A DNA stretch of 64,000 nt from Anaeramoeba flamelloides (lineage: Eukaryota > Metamonada > Anaeramoebidae), in NCBI GenBank assembly GCA_027625915.1, contig JANTQA010000008.1, forward strand, positions 4,581,501 to 4,645,500, given 5' to 3'. Both the position numbers and the translations under genes were made by a program. Positions 21,957-34,049 of this stretch are shown here, in pieces; within the stretch, counting starts at the first letter, position 1; every line of letters starts with the position of its first letter. Below the pieces are notes generated by a model. It was not told the DNA's origin. It worked only from the letters and a program-made list of their open reading frames with translations, and did not search any database.

Positions 21957-24900
21957 TTATTTTTTTTCTTGAATAAATTTCTTATTATGTTTTTCAATTA
22001 TTTTTAATAAGAGAGGATGAATGCTATTTTTGATCTGTATTTTATTGTTTATTAAATTTAAGTTTATTGCGGCTAATAAAACTTTATAATAAAAAGAAAA
22101 ATAACGTGGGATAAAAGTATCTATCCCTAACCATAACGAATTGGTATTTGTTAAATTATTCTCCATTTGTAAAGAGTTTAATAAAAATTCTAATTTCTCT
22201 TTAATAAAAGTTAACCAATGATTTGGAATGGTTAGATATTTATTTTTGAAAATCTTACTAACATTTTTAATGAATAATATTTCTTCAGAATATATATTCG
22301 TAATTCCCCTCATAAAAACATTTTCAGGTTTTAAAATTATTTTTTTTTTGATCATTAGCATGGTTTGATTATCATACTCCATATTAAAAACAAATTTTAA
22401 TAAATTTTCAACAAAATATTGATTATCAGGGTAATGTTTAGATAGCAATTCAAAGATCTTTTCACAAATATACATATCGGATAATTCAAAATCTAAATCC
22501 AATATTTTTTTTAATTTGTTGATGATAAAATATCTAACATCGAGCGATTCATCTTTAAGGAGCTTTAAGGGAATAATCCAAAAGTTGATTAACAATTTTG
22601 GCTGTAAGATTTCAAATAAATTTAATAGGCCCGATTCACCTAGTGAGATTACTGAAGCAATTTTTTGTTCAGGGTTTTCTTGAGAGGACGAAAATATTAT
22701 TAATTCTAAATATTTTTTCAAATTTTGTTGTTTAAATAAAATCAGATTGTTATTGATATCTTTATCATTGTCGTTAATAGTGTTGATATTATGAATATGA
22801 TTATTTTTATTCAGCAGTTTTAAATAATTTTTATATAAGATTCCCAATAAAATTAAAGATTGGTTTTTTATTTCAAAAAAGGAATAATTTGTATACAAGT
22901 CTATAAATCTATCCCAAAATTGGATGATGTTTTCGTTTGTAATAAAGATAATTGGAATTAATGGCCTTATGATTTTCAATAAAATTTGGAGACAATGTGC
23001 TTTTTTTTCAACTAAAATTAAATATATTAATTTGATTTGGTATTCTGAATTTACATTATAAAAAAATGTTTTATTACTGTATTCATTGTTGCTTTTTTCC
23101 AGATGCAAATAATGTTCTAATTGTTTCAATGAATATAAACGGATATTGGAATTTGCATGGGAAATTAATTTTAATAAATTATGCAAATGCTCATTTGTTA
23201 AATTCTTATTATTTAATTTAATTAATTGGAAAAAAAATAATTTAATCATTATTTTATAATAATCTTCAACTCCGATAATTAATTTCTTGATACCATTTAA
23301 ATTGTTATCTATTATATCATTTATTTCAAATTTAATTACTTGGTAAATTTTATTAATAAAAAATTCATTACCTTTTATTTTTATAAAATTATTAAATATA
23401 ATTTTCAAAAATAAAACTCTGATTGGCAAGCATTTGATTTGAGGTGACAACCATTTTTCATATTCATTATAATGCTTTTGAAATAATTTGGAAATGGTTA
23501 AATAGTTTTTTTTATCATCTTCATTGCCATTTAAATGGAAATTTATTAAACTATTAATTTGGCATAATACACCATGTATTTTATTAAATGTTGGATTATT
23601 ATGATCAATTTCAATTAAGGCCTGTAATAATTTTGTTAGTTTTTGTTCGAGATTTTCCGGGTTGATTAAAGGCGCAATTGCCCTGGCAGCGATTTTTCTT
23701 ATCCCGTAATCCGAATTTGATTGAAATTTAATAATATTTTGTATAATTTCCTGAATTATTTTGATTTTGTTATTATTCTCATCATTATTGTTAATATTGT
23801 TATTTCTGTTGTTATTATTTTTATTAATTAAATTAATATTTTTATTAATTAATTTATTATTTTTATTAATTAATTTATTATTTTTATTAATTAATTTATT
23901 ATTTTTATTAATTAAATTATTATTTGAATAAAATTTTAAATTATCTTTCCCAAGCGAAGAAAAAAATACTAAAATTGGAAATATTTTTTGATCTTTATTG
24001 GAATCTGAATTTTTTAAATTAGATAGTAAAAATTGAAATAATTTGGGTATTTCGTTAAATACCTCTAACCAACTTTTTCCATTTGTTTTTTCTTTGCTCA
24101 AATTCTTAGAGAAAATGATTTTTTTTATTAATGTGGCTAAGCATAACGAGGCACTGTTTTTTATACTCCAATTATTTAATGAATAATTTGATAATGATAA
24201 TTTAAATATTTTATATAACTTTAATTGTAAAAATTTAAAAATAATCGAATCTTCACAAATTAAGCGTATAACATGAATTGAATTAATAATAGTTTTTTCC
24301 TTTTCTTTATTAATAACATTGTTATTATTATTATTGTTGTTGTTATTGTTGTTATCATTATTATTTTCTTTTACAACCACCACATCCTGTTGTTGTTTAT
24401 TTTTATCATTTTTATTAATTTCATTATTGACATTATTTAATTTAGGGTCTATTATTTTCAATAATTTTTCGATTGTAAAATTTAATAGAGTGTTTTTTAA
24501 TTTAGAAATTCCTTTAATTTGAAAACATTCAGCTCTTAAGATGGCTAAAAAAATGGGAGGTAAGGCACCACTTCTTCGAAGAACCGAAGTGTCATATGAA
24601 ATTAACTCCTTAAATAATTTTTTTAACCAAATTTTTGGAATGGTGGAATAACCTATTTGGAATAATTTTTCACAAATTATTTGTAAATGATCTTTTCCTC
24701 TTTCAAGTACTCCTCTATGTCTAGTATTCAAAATTACATTAATAATAATTTCACCAAATTGTTTTAAATGATCAATTTGAAAAGAAGAAATTGGAATTAT
24801 ATTTTCATTTTCTTTTTCATTTTCATTTTCATTTTCATTTTCTTTTTCATTAACATTTTTTTTTTCATTTTCATTTCCATTGTTTTCATTTTCAAAAATT

Positions 24901-25898
24901 TCTTTATTCTTTGATACAATGATTGAAAATAATTTTGTCAATTCTTTTAATGCTAACCATGAGCATTTTGTAACAATTAAATCAATTTTTTCTTCATCGT
25001 ATTTGATTATTAATTCTTTATCATTATTATTATTTAATTGATCATATTCGTTATTCATCATTTCACCAGATTTGTTATGGGTACCAATAATTTTAAAATA
25101 AATTTCAATTAAAACATTACTTAATTTAATTAATTCATTATAAAATTTCTTCCATCTTTTGATTATTAATTTATTTTTGATTTTTAAAAAATTAATTTCA
25201 GAAATTAAATTACTAAAAATCATTAAAATACCATGGATAGGTATTTTGTGCATAAAATAATATGATTTGGTTTTTGTTTTTTCAATTCTATAATTTAATA
25301 TATTGATTAAATTTTCAAAAAAATTAATTTCTAATTCTTGTTTTAATTCAATATTCTCTAATTTATTTTTCATTTTTATTTTATATTTAAGAAAGCCATT
25401 ATTTCCCTTAAGATTCTTGTCCATTGTTTCTTTCTCTTTCTCTTTTGGAATTATATTTTCCTTTTCCTTTTCCTCTTCTTTGTTATTATCCTTTTGGTTT
25501 TCTTTTTCTTTCTCTTTTTCATTTTCATTCCCCTTCTTTTTTTCAATATTAGTTTCTTTTGATATTAAAATTTCTCTTTCTTTTTCCAGATTATTAATTT
25601 CTGAATGAAATAAATTAATTTCCCAATTAAGTTCTTGTATATATTTTTTAAAAATTAATTTAATCACTAAAGCGCCAGAATCTGCTTCGCGGAATCTAAC
25701 AGAATTAACTAAGATTAACCCCCAATTTAATAATTTTTTTAATTCCTTTTTAGTTTCAAACCCGGGTATTGGTGATGGCAAATTATATAAAGTGTTTAAG
25801 GCTAATAATCTATTTTGGTCCCATCCTTCAACAAAATAATTAATAAATGTTTTTGAAATTTCAGAAAAGTTCCAAAATTTTTTTAAATTAATCAACTG

Positions 25899-25932
<34 letters not shown>

Positions 25933-28829
25933 TTATTTAAAGGAAATTTAATAAATAATCTATTGATAAAATAAATTGATAATTGTTGTCTCAAAAATGG
26001 TGAACCAGGATATATTGATTGCTGTAGAATTTTAAAGAAATGTTTTAAAAAGTCATTCAATAAATAAATTATTTTAATTTCTTTTTTATTTTTACTATTT
26101 TGATAGTTCTTGATGGTTTGAATTATTCTAATAAAAAGCCGATTTAAATTTTCTCTAACCATTTTATAATTTTCGTTGCTTATAGGTTTTAAAGAATATT
26201 TCAAATATTTTCTTAATAATCGGATTTCCAATTTTGATAAATTTTCTTTTCTTTTTATTGTAAAACAAATTAATTCCAATGCCATGGTCCTGATCCTTTC
26301 ATCAAAATGTAGGAATGCCTTTTCAATTAGGGAATTTCCATTTAATATGATTTTTTTTTTTTTTTTAATTTTACTATTAGATCTATTATTTTGTTTTGTA
26401 TTTTCATTTTCTTTCTCAACATTTTCATTTTCAAAGGTAAGATCATCATTATCCTTTAGAATTTTTTTATGTCCTTTTCCATTTTCATCTTCGCCTTTAT
26501 CTTCATTATCATTATTATTATTCTGAAAAAATATATTTAAATAAGAATTTGTAATTGATGCATTATACTTTCTTCCTACTTTCAGAACGAATAATAAAGC
26601 AAAATTATTCTTATTCTTATCTTTTTCATTATCGTTATTATTTAAAATGTAATTAATAAAAGTATCGAAAAACTCAAAGCTAGTGCCTTTAATAAGTGAT
26701 GGTAATATATATTCGATGGCAATCGAATATTTGTCATAATTTAATGAATTTAAAAACATTAATAAATCGTTCAACCAAAATTTTTGAGAATCCTCAAAAG
26801 AAAATTCCTTTTCAATGCATTTAAAATATTCAATTAAAAAATGATTATCAAAGAGATTTTTATTTTTAATTGAAAATGTTGTGTTATTATACAATGATTC
26901 AATTAAATTTGGAGAATGTTTTAATATTTGTCTGATATTTAACACTTTAAATAAACAGGTTAAAAAGATGGATTTTATTGAATTCCACCCCATTTTCGTT
27001 ACAGTGTCCAATGTTTTTAGATTAGTGTTTGTATCGAATAAATTAATCCATAAACTAAATACTTGCTTTAATTCAAACGTGCAGGAATGGATATTTCCTG
27101 GGTTATTCCATATGATATTCAAAATACGCGAATTGTAGTTTTTTAAAATTTTATCTTTAAATTCTAAATTTACCATATATTTTTTCTTATTTTTCCTTTC
27201 ATTGTTGTCTGTGTTGGAATTAAAGTTTAGCTGTGTAAATTTTTTTATAAGAATTCTTAAAAACTGGATTGTGGCATTAATTGAAGTTTCATACGATAAA
27301 GACTCGCAAAAATAACAGGAAGTCTCTAATAATCTTTCGTAAATTGTTATCGAATTATTTTTTTTTTCAGTATTTCCTATATTTGGATTTAAAAGGATGT
27401 TTTCTGTTAATGTTTGTGAAAATGAAGATAAAATTTCGGTTTGGATGTTTCTGGAATATTGCGAAAACAATTCTGAGAGATGATTAATATTTTGTTCTTT
27501 TTTTGAAGGTGGAACAAAGCAATCCCATTGGCATCTTTTTAAATTATTTCCAATGGTATTTTCATTTTTATTTTCTGTTTCTTTTTCATTATGTCTTTTT
27601 CTCTTCTTTTTTTGTTTTATTTTTTTTTCTTTTTCTTTTTCTTTTTCATTTTCATTTTCATTTTCATTTTCATTTTCTTTTAGTTTATTATTATTATTAG
27701 TATTATGATCGATAGAAAAAAAAGTAATATTGAGACAATTATATAAATTTAATTGATCTGGAGTTAAAAATTGAAGGAATAATGTGAAAATTGAAGTGAT
27801 TTTTTGATAGATATCCCTTGAAGTGAAATTAATTTCCAACAAGGCTAAAAGATATTGTATATATTTGTTTAAAATTGTTGGTGTTTTTTCTAGTATATTT
27901 TGTACAATTGGTTTTAATTCGTTCGTCAGCAGTAACCCTAATAATTGTATCGAATAGAAAATCGATCTTTTTAAATTATTTTCAATCACATTTTTTGCTT
28001 GAATATACATCAAGTCGTTTTGAAAGTTTATTTCTAAGAGATCCAAAATTAATTCGAAGATTTCTTGAGTGAACATTTTGCTAAATATTTGTCGGATGTT
28101 TCGGATTTGGATTAGCGTTGATAAAAATTTAATTTCTCCCTGAACCAACAACAAATATTCTTTATTTAAAAAGATGGATTTCAAATCTTTTTCATTTGCT
28201 TTTTTATTTTGCAGTTTTTCTTTTTCGTTTTCAGATTCTTCTTCTTTTTGTTTTTGTTTTTCTTTTTCTTTTTCGATTTCTTTTATTTTTGCTTTTTCAA
28301 TTTTCTTTTGATTCTCTTGATAAGAAACAAACAGCTCGAATGAATTTTCAAAGTGTTGTTGAATAAGTCTTTTAAAAATATCCTTTGTGTGTTTACCATA
28401 TTTTGAAATTAAATTTGAAAAGAATGAAGAATAGTAACTTGGTAAAAATGAATAAACAGGCCCAAATGATTCGAAGATTTTGGAAAGTAACAAATTAAAA
28501 AAAGAATCAAGTAGTTTCGTTTGTGATATTCTTTTAAACTCAATTCTTGACATAGTTACTTTAATGTAGTTAATTAGATCTTGGTCGAATTTTAGATCAT
28601 CATCTTTTGTAATTCTTTGAACAATGTTAATTAATTTTGTTGGTAAGTCACTTTTAACCAATTTGTCAATGCTTCCTTGCAAATTTTGTTGTGTCATTAA
28701 TTTGTGTAAATACAATGAAAGGAACAAACTGACAAAAAATGTTTGATCTTGATGGAAAGATGTATTGAACAATCTCCTGATGTTTCTAAAGATTTGTGCC
28801 TTTTTAAGAATTTTATTCCTTTTTAACAC
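21957..28829 (-). CDS. THADA: THADA/Trm732 homologue (DUF2428, tRNA 2'-O-methylation partner)
   Basis: An uninterrupted 2290-residue HEAT-repeat protein. The family signature region (DUF2428) is visible at about 1020-1440: FREADSGALVIKLIFKKY near 1045, CSWLALKELTKLF near 1288, NTRHRGVLERGKDHLQIICE near 1370, and RRSGALPPIFLAILRAE near 1416. Downstream are NSIHVIRLICEDS near 1518 with NWSIKNSASLCLATLI, and the HEAT motif YGIRKIAARAIAPLI near 1710. In yeast, Trm732 works with Trm7 (FTSJ1) to 2'-O-methylate position 32 of the tRNA anticodon loop; human THADA has the same role, so a cytosolic tRNA-modification cofactor is the best prediction. At 2290 residues it exceeds human THADA (about 1950) and yeast Trm732 (about 1420), mostly through Asn, Lys and Glu-rich inserts near residues 380-420, 750-800, 1080-1140, 1310-1350, 1480-1510 and 1630-1680. 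The chosen ATG is the first in the frame; a Met near residue 45 is the alternative. Confidence 0.88.
23820..23930 (-). repeat. 21-bp coding minisatellite in THADA
   Basis: About five in-frame units encoding NKNNKLI/LINKNN-type heptads in an Asn-rich loop between HEAT segments. The DNA unit is almost pure A and T. Confidence 0.8.
24804..24860 (-). repeat. Hexamer repeat encoding NE/KE dipeptides
   Basis: An array of TTTTCA-type hexamers (plus strand) that encodes alternating Asn-Glu and Lys-Glu within THADA. Similar arrays occur at about 25430-25540 and 27630-27690. Confidence 0.75.
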
Positions 28830-30746
28830 TTAGTAACCTTTAAAAGATGTTAAAAACTTTCGAAAAGAGAGATTATTTCAACTTGTACTCAAAATTGAGA
28901 AGAAAAAAAAAATTTCTTTTTGATACTAAAAATGATAACATTCATGCTGTTCTTTATAAATTTCTTCTTGGCTACGGTACCAAGAAAATAAAAGGCACCA
29001 AATAAATAGAGAAGACACATTACAATGTATTTCCTTGACATTTACAATTTATCATCTCTTTGGGGACTAATAACTCTTATTTCTTTTTTTTATTAAAGGT
29101 ACGAGAGTAAATTATTTTCATAAGGATATGATAAAATTCAACAGGTAACTTCACTACTCAACTTGAGAGAGATGAGTTCTCATTTTTGTAAGAGCTCATT
29201 TTTCCCCTTTAAATTTTAGTAAAAAACTTGCATTCTTTTTGTTTGCATTTTTGGATCTAAGAAAGAAAACAAAAATTTTTCATTTTGAAGAAATCCCCTT
29301 TTAGAAATTTCTGAGACTCTGTATAAGCAAACAATATTGAAACACTAGTCTTATTTTAAAAAATACCAGAAAAATAAAGCAAATATTAAATCCTTGAAAA
29401 TCACAAAAAAATTGATTATTTATTTTATTTACAAATATTAATAAAATTTCTTGACATTTAAATTATTAGGTATTATTCTTTTTCAAATATTCAGAGTATA
29501 AACAATACACTTAAATCATTAAAATCAGTTATTTGAAAATCTCTATTCTTCTTTGTTGTATTATTAGAATCATTCATTTGAATTGTTTTAATGTGTTTGA
29601 AAATATTTATATATGAAATCATAAGAAAATCTATTGAGACTTTTAATCTTTGGAGAATTATAAATTCACTAAAACAATTAAGATTAGGACTATTAATTAT
29701 AAATTATAAAAAATCAAATACAAAAGTATTTCATTAGATTATTAGTTGACTTTTCCTTGTTTTTAAAAAGTTTTTTTAGGAGAATTTTTTGTTTAATGGT
29801 TCTATATTTTTTTCAAAAGTTTTTTTGTTAAAAAAAAGGAAAAATTAATTTAAACTGTTCTTTGGATAGATAAATCATATTTTTTCAAATTTTAATTATT
29901 ATTGTAATTTTTTTTGAAATTAAGTGGCTTTTTTATACTGGTTTATTTTGGAACTTTGTGGTTTTATTTTTAAAGTGTATTTTTGCAGACTTCCTTCACA
30001 AACAATAAGATCCCTTTCTTCTTTTAAAGATAATTAATTTTTTGTCAATAATTCATAAATCTATTAGATTTTGGAGTGTTTGAAAAATGAGAAAAATAGA
30101 TCAAGTATTTAAAACCAATAATTCTTTTCAAAAAATAGCTTTAAAAGTAAAGTTTGAATTATTATAGTAATCCGATTTTTACTTCCTTTTGAAATTTCAA
30201 GATTTGTTAATTTACTTTGAATTTGATATTCAATTTATGAAGAAGATTTTTTTTTTTTTTTTTTACTAGTCACTTAAGCATGAAAAAAACTATTATGTGT
30301 TAAGTATAAGTCAACTTTTAATTGTCCTTCTTAATTCGTCATCTTCTAATTAGTACAGAATTTAATATTTTATACAAAACTGAGAAGTTGGCGTATGCCT
30401 AACAAAAGGTAATCTTTTTTAATTTTTTTAGATACTTAATACCTTCAGAAAGAAAATAGTATAAAAAAAAAGTAAAGTGGAATATTTTTTTACTAAATAT
30501 TATTCAAATATTAGTATTGTAATTTGTTTTTTTCTAATTTTTAAAGAGTATAAAAAAGAATGTGTCTTCGATATAAAACTTGAGGTGGGTATCTAAGAAC
30601 AAAGAGATCATTTTTTTTTTTTTTTTGTTATTTAATTATTTAATATAATAACAATTAATTATTTTTTCTTTATTGTCAGATTCCGTTTTGATAATTATTT
30701 TAATGTCCTTTAAAAAACAAAGAATTACTTTATTGAAATAATAGTA
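28830..30746. other. AT-rich intergenic DNA upstream of THADA
   Basis: No gene or recognised repeat. The first ~300 bases upstream of the THADA start have slightly more mixed composition and presumably contain its promoter and 5' untranslated region, but no motif is identified. Confidence 0.4.
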
Positions 30747-30948
30747 CAGCCAGTTTCGCCTTTAAGACACAAAGTTACAACTAATTTATGGAACAAAATA
30801 AATTGGAAATTAAACCGGTTTTTTTTGAATTTTGTTTTACACAACTGATTTTTACTGTAATCTAAAATTTTGTGCTTTAATTTGAATATTTTTTATTTTG
30901 TATCTTAAATTTAGTTGGAAATTTGTGTATTAGTAGTGGAAATGATTG
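30747..30948. mobile_element. Palindromic MITE (R6), old copy
   Basis: TA-flanked, starts CAGCCAGTTTCGCCTTTAAG and ends GTGGAAATGATTG. The arms can still be paired, but many positions have changed, and only one of the three octamers per arm is easily seen. It is the oldest-looking of four copies. Confidence 0.75.
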
Positions 30949-31168
30949 TAATCAAGATATTTGAATTTTGTTAATTTTGAAATAGTACTTTGAATTGGTA
31001 TTTATTTAAATTTGAGTTATTAATTTTTAAAATATAAATTGAAATAGATTTTTATATTTTTTTTTGTAATTTATTAAAATTACTTTCTTAAAGTTTTGTT
31101 TCTTATAATAACTTTTTGCAACTTGTTTATTGATATTTAAAAAATGGAATCTATGAGAAATTTTAAAT

Positions 31169-31170
<2 letters not shown>

Positions 31171-31206
<36 letters not shown>
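31171..31206. repeat. (AT)n microsatellite
   Basis: About 18 uninterrupted AT units. Confidence 0.95.
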
Positions 31207-31210
<4 letters not shown>

Positions 31211-31868
31211 TATAATAGTAGTAATATTGATTTAAAATAAACCCCTACAAAAAAAAAAGTGACTCACTCGAAATAATAAATTGAATATATATATATATTG
31301 TCCTTAATAAAATTAAGCACTATTTTTTTTTGATTAATATTTTTCGAAATTAAGTTCATAACTTAATTCAATTAACCACTGTGATAATTTTTTTAGAATA
31401 ATAACACTCTCAACTTTGTAATATCGAAAATATTTTTTGAAATTAGTGTGCACTTTTTGATTTTTTTTTTGAAAAATTGGGGTTTTGAAAAGCTTGAAAT
31501 CAAAGAATAAGTTAATATATTAAATTAGAATGGTTTTCCAGAAAGTTTATCTTTTTAGTTGAACTTTTTTTTTAATTTGACCATTTTAAAACTAAAAAAA
31601 AAACATTTAAAGACCCAATCAGTGCCTTTTGTGAAAAGAAAATTTCCTATTATTTAGAATTTGTTTTTGTAAATGAGTTAAAACAAGAGAGTGTATCTAA
31701 AAATATACATAATTTCAAGTGTGAATTCAATGATTTTGGCAAAACATGTTTTCAAGAAAAAGTTAAATTGAAACTTTATTTATTTTTATTTTTTCATTTA
31801 GTTTTTTTAATTGTTTTAATATAAAGTATTTGATCAGTTTTTCATTTTTAGTGTTTTTTGGGTAGTAG

Positions 31869-31872
<4 letters not shown>

Positions 31873-31909
<37 letters not shown>
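31873..31909. repeat. (AT)n microsatellite
   Basis: About 18 uninterrupted AT units, 0.7 kb from a similar tract. Confidence 0.95.
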
Positions 31910-31911
<2 letters not shown>

Positions 31912-32791
31912 ATTCATTGGTTAAGAATAACTAATTATTAAATCTTGTTAATGATTCTCTTTTGAATTGTTCTAAATGCATCAAAGCCTACTCTTTAGAA
32001 ATTATATAAATAAAATTAAAAATATTAAAAAAGTGATTTAGAATTTTTCAGTCAAGACTGTGGCCTTTTTATATTAAAATTTCAATTTAACGGGAATAAC
32101 ATTATTTTTTACTTTTAAATATATTCTATTAAAAAGATCATTACATAGTCGAAATTTTCTTTGTGATTATTGGTCTTTTCAAAGATCTTTTGTTTTTCAA
32201 CTTCAATGATCTTTTGTATAAGAAAAAAAAATTGAATATATACTAAGATGTAATTTAAAATTAGAAGGGGGAAATAATCAAGAAGATGATAAAATGATTG
32301 AAATAATTTAAAAATTCAAAAATATTTTCAAATTGGAGGAACATGATAATGTGTTGATTCTTTTAATATTTTTAACTTGATAAAAATTGTTAAATTTAGG
32401 TTTTTATTAAAAATGGTAGAAATATCAGATTTTTGACAGTATATATATAATATTTCACAAACTTCGAAAATATTTTCGGAAACTTGGGAAATGCCTATTT
32501 CCTAGCTAAGATAAACAAATTATAAAAATGATTATTTACAGAAATGTCTTTATTTAATTTATAATAATTAATGAAAAATCATTACTTTAAAAAATAATTA
32601 AAAATATAATGTCCGGGTGGTGAATATTCAAAATTGAAAGGTATAAAATCCACATCTAAAGATAAATCAATATCTATTTTGTCAATACCATTTCAAATGA
32701 CAAAAAATAAAATATCAAGATTCTTCTTCATTTAGAGTAAAAATGTTTATGGGTATTTATTGGAAGTGTAAAATAATGTCAACACCATTTT

Positions 32792-33391
32792 AAAAATTGT
32801 GACTCGCTTGAAATAATAAATTCAGAAAAAAAAGTTTCTTTAGTATCCCAGAACAATTAATAATTTAATCTTATTTGTAATATATTTTAAAGTCATTCTA
32901 AATTTATAAAAACCTGATATTTTACAAAGTAAAAAAAATAAAACTCAAATACCAAAAAAAGGTGATTTACAATTTTTGAAATGAGCATTACATATTTTTT
33001 ATTACTGAAATTTCACTGAAAAAAAGTTAACAACAAGATTTTTTATTAATAATTAAATTTATTATAAAAGGTATTATATAATCCCAATTTTCTAATGTTG
33101 ATTAGTCTTTTCCAAGAGATCTTTTTTTTTTCCACATGACCTTATAAAAAGAAAAAAGAAAAAAGAAAAAAGAAAAGAAATAGAAATATTTTTCAAAAAA
33201 AAAGAAAGAAAGAATAACAAAAAAGAAAAAAAAAAGAAAAAAAAAAATTTGATAAAGCAAAATTTAAATTTGAAGAAATTTGAAAAAACGCTTCTGATCC
33301 AAAAAATTCAAAATATTTTTTTGATAAGAATACTGAATTAAATCCTTAAAAATAACTTCCTTCAACATTATAAAGTGAGTAAAAAATTTTG
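32792..33391 (+). mobile_element. R5 non-autonomous DNA element, copy b
   Basis: About 600 bp. The left end AAAAATTGTGACTCGC and right end GTGAGTAAAAAATTTTG (33375-33391) are inverted. A third, inner end-like sequence lies at 32961-32978 (GGTGATTTACAATTTTTG). The copy aligns along its whole length with 46923-47516, including CCAGAACAATTAAT, AAGTCATTCTAAAT, TCACTGAAAAAAAGTT, CCACATGA and a long A/G tract (33146-33250). No coding potential. Confidence 0.8.
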
Positions 33392-34049
33392 AAATCTATC
33401 TTATTTTATGGATCTTGATGAAAAATAGAAACGAGAAAGTTTGAATAACTGGACATAAATATAAGAACTTTTCAATCTGGGTTTGTATTATTATTAACTT
33501 TTTATAAGATATTGATGAATTTGATCCCTTTTATCAATATTCCCAATTCAATTAATTAAATATTAAAAAAAAAATTCTCTTATTTGTTACCTTTTAAAAC
33601 ATTTTTTTTTCGCAATATCATTAGAAATAATTTTTCTTCATACAATATTTCTTTTTGGAGTTTTTATAAATTTTATGAAAAAAAAAAAAAAAAACATCAG
33701 TAGCATTTATTCAAAAGCTCTATCTTAAATTCTCGAATAAAATTAACTTGTTAATAGGATAAAAATGGAAAAAAAAGAAAATAAAAATAAATTTATTTGG
33801 TAATTAATTTATGATTTTGATTTTTGTTCATTATTTGATTTTTGATATTTTTTTTTCTCAAATAATAAATATTTATTTATTTAATTTTTTATTCAAAATA
33901 TTATGTCAAACTTTTACAAAGCTTAGTAAAAAAAAAGAAAGAAAAAGAAAATAATAATAGTAATAATAATAATAATTTTATGATTAACAAAATTAATTAT
34001 AAAATTTTCAAAAATAAATAATACAATATAATTAAAAAAAGATTATTTC
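33392..34049. other. AT-rich intergenic DNA
   Basis: No gene or recognised repeat. It ends with the 3' flank of the minus-strand Q/N-rich gene. Confidence 0.4.

Larger units (their letters stand above)
30949..32791. other. AT-rich intergenic DNA with AT microsatellites and broken R5 pieces
   Basis: No gene. Sequence at about 31252-31285 (GTGACTCACTCGAAATAATAAATT) matches the left end of R5, and 32055-32245 (CTTTGTGATTATTGGTCTTTTCAAAGATC) matches an R5 interior block, so an R5-type copy appears to be broken up by other sequence here. Two long AT microsatellites lie between. Confidence 0.5.

Noticed and set aside
24319-24522. Plus-strand Leu-rich frame opposite THADA
   Set aside because: Antisense shadow of an Asn-rich repeat.
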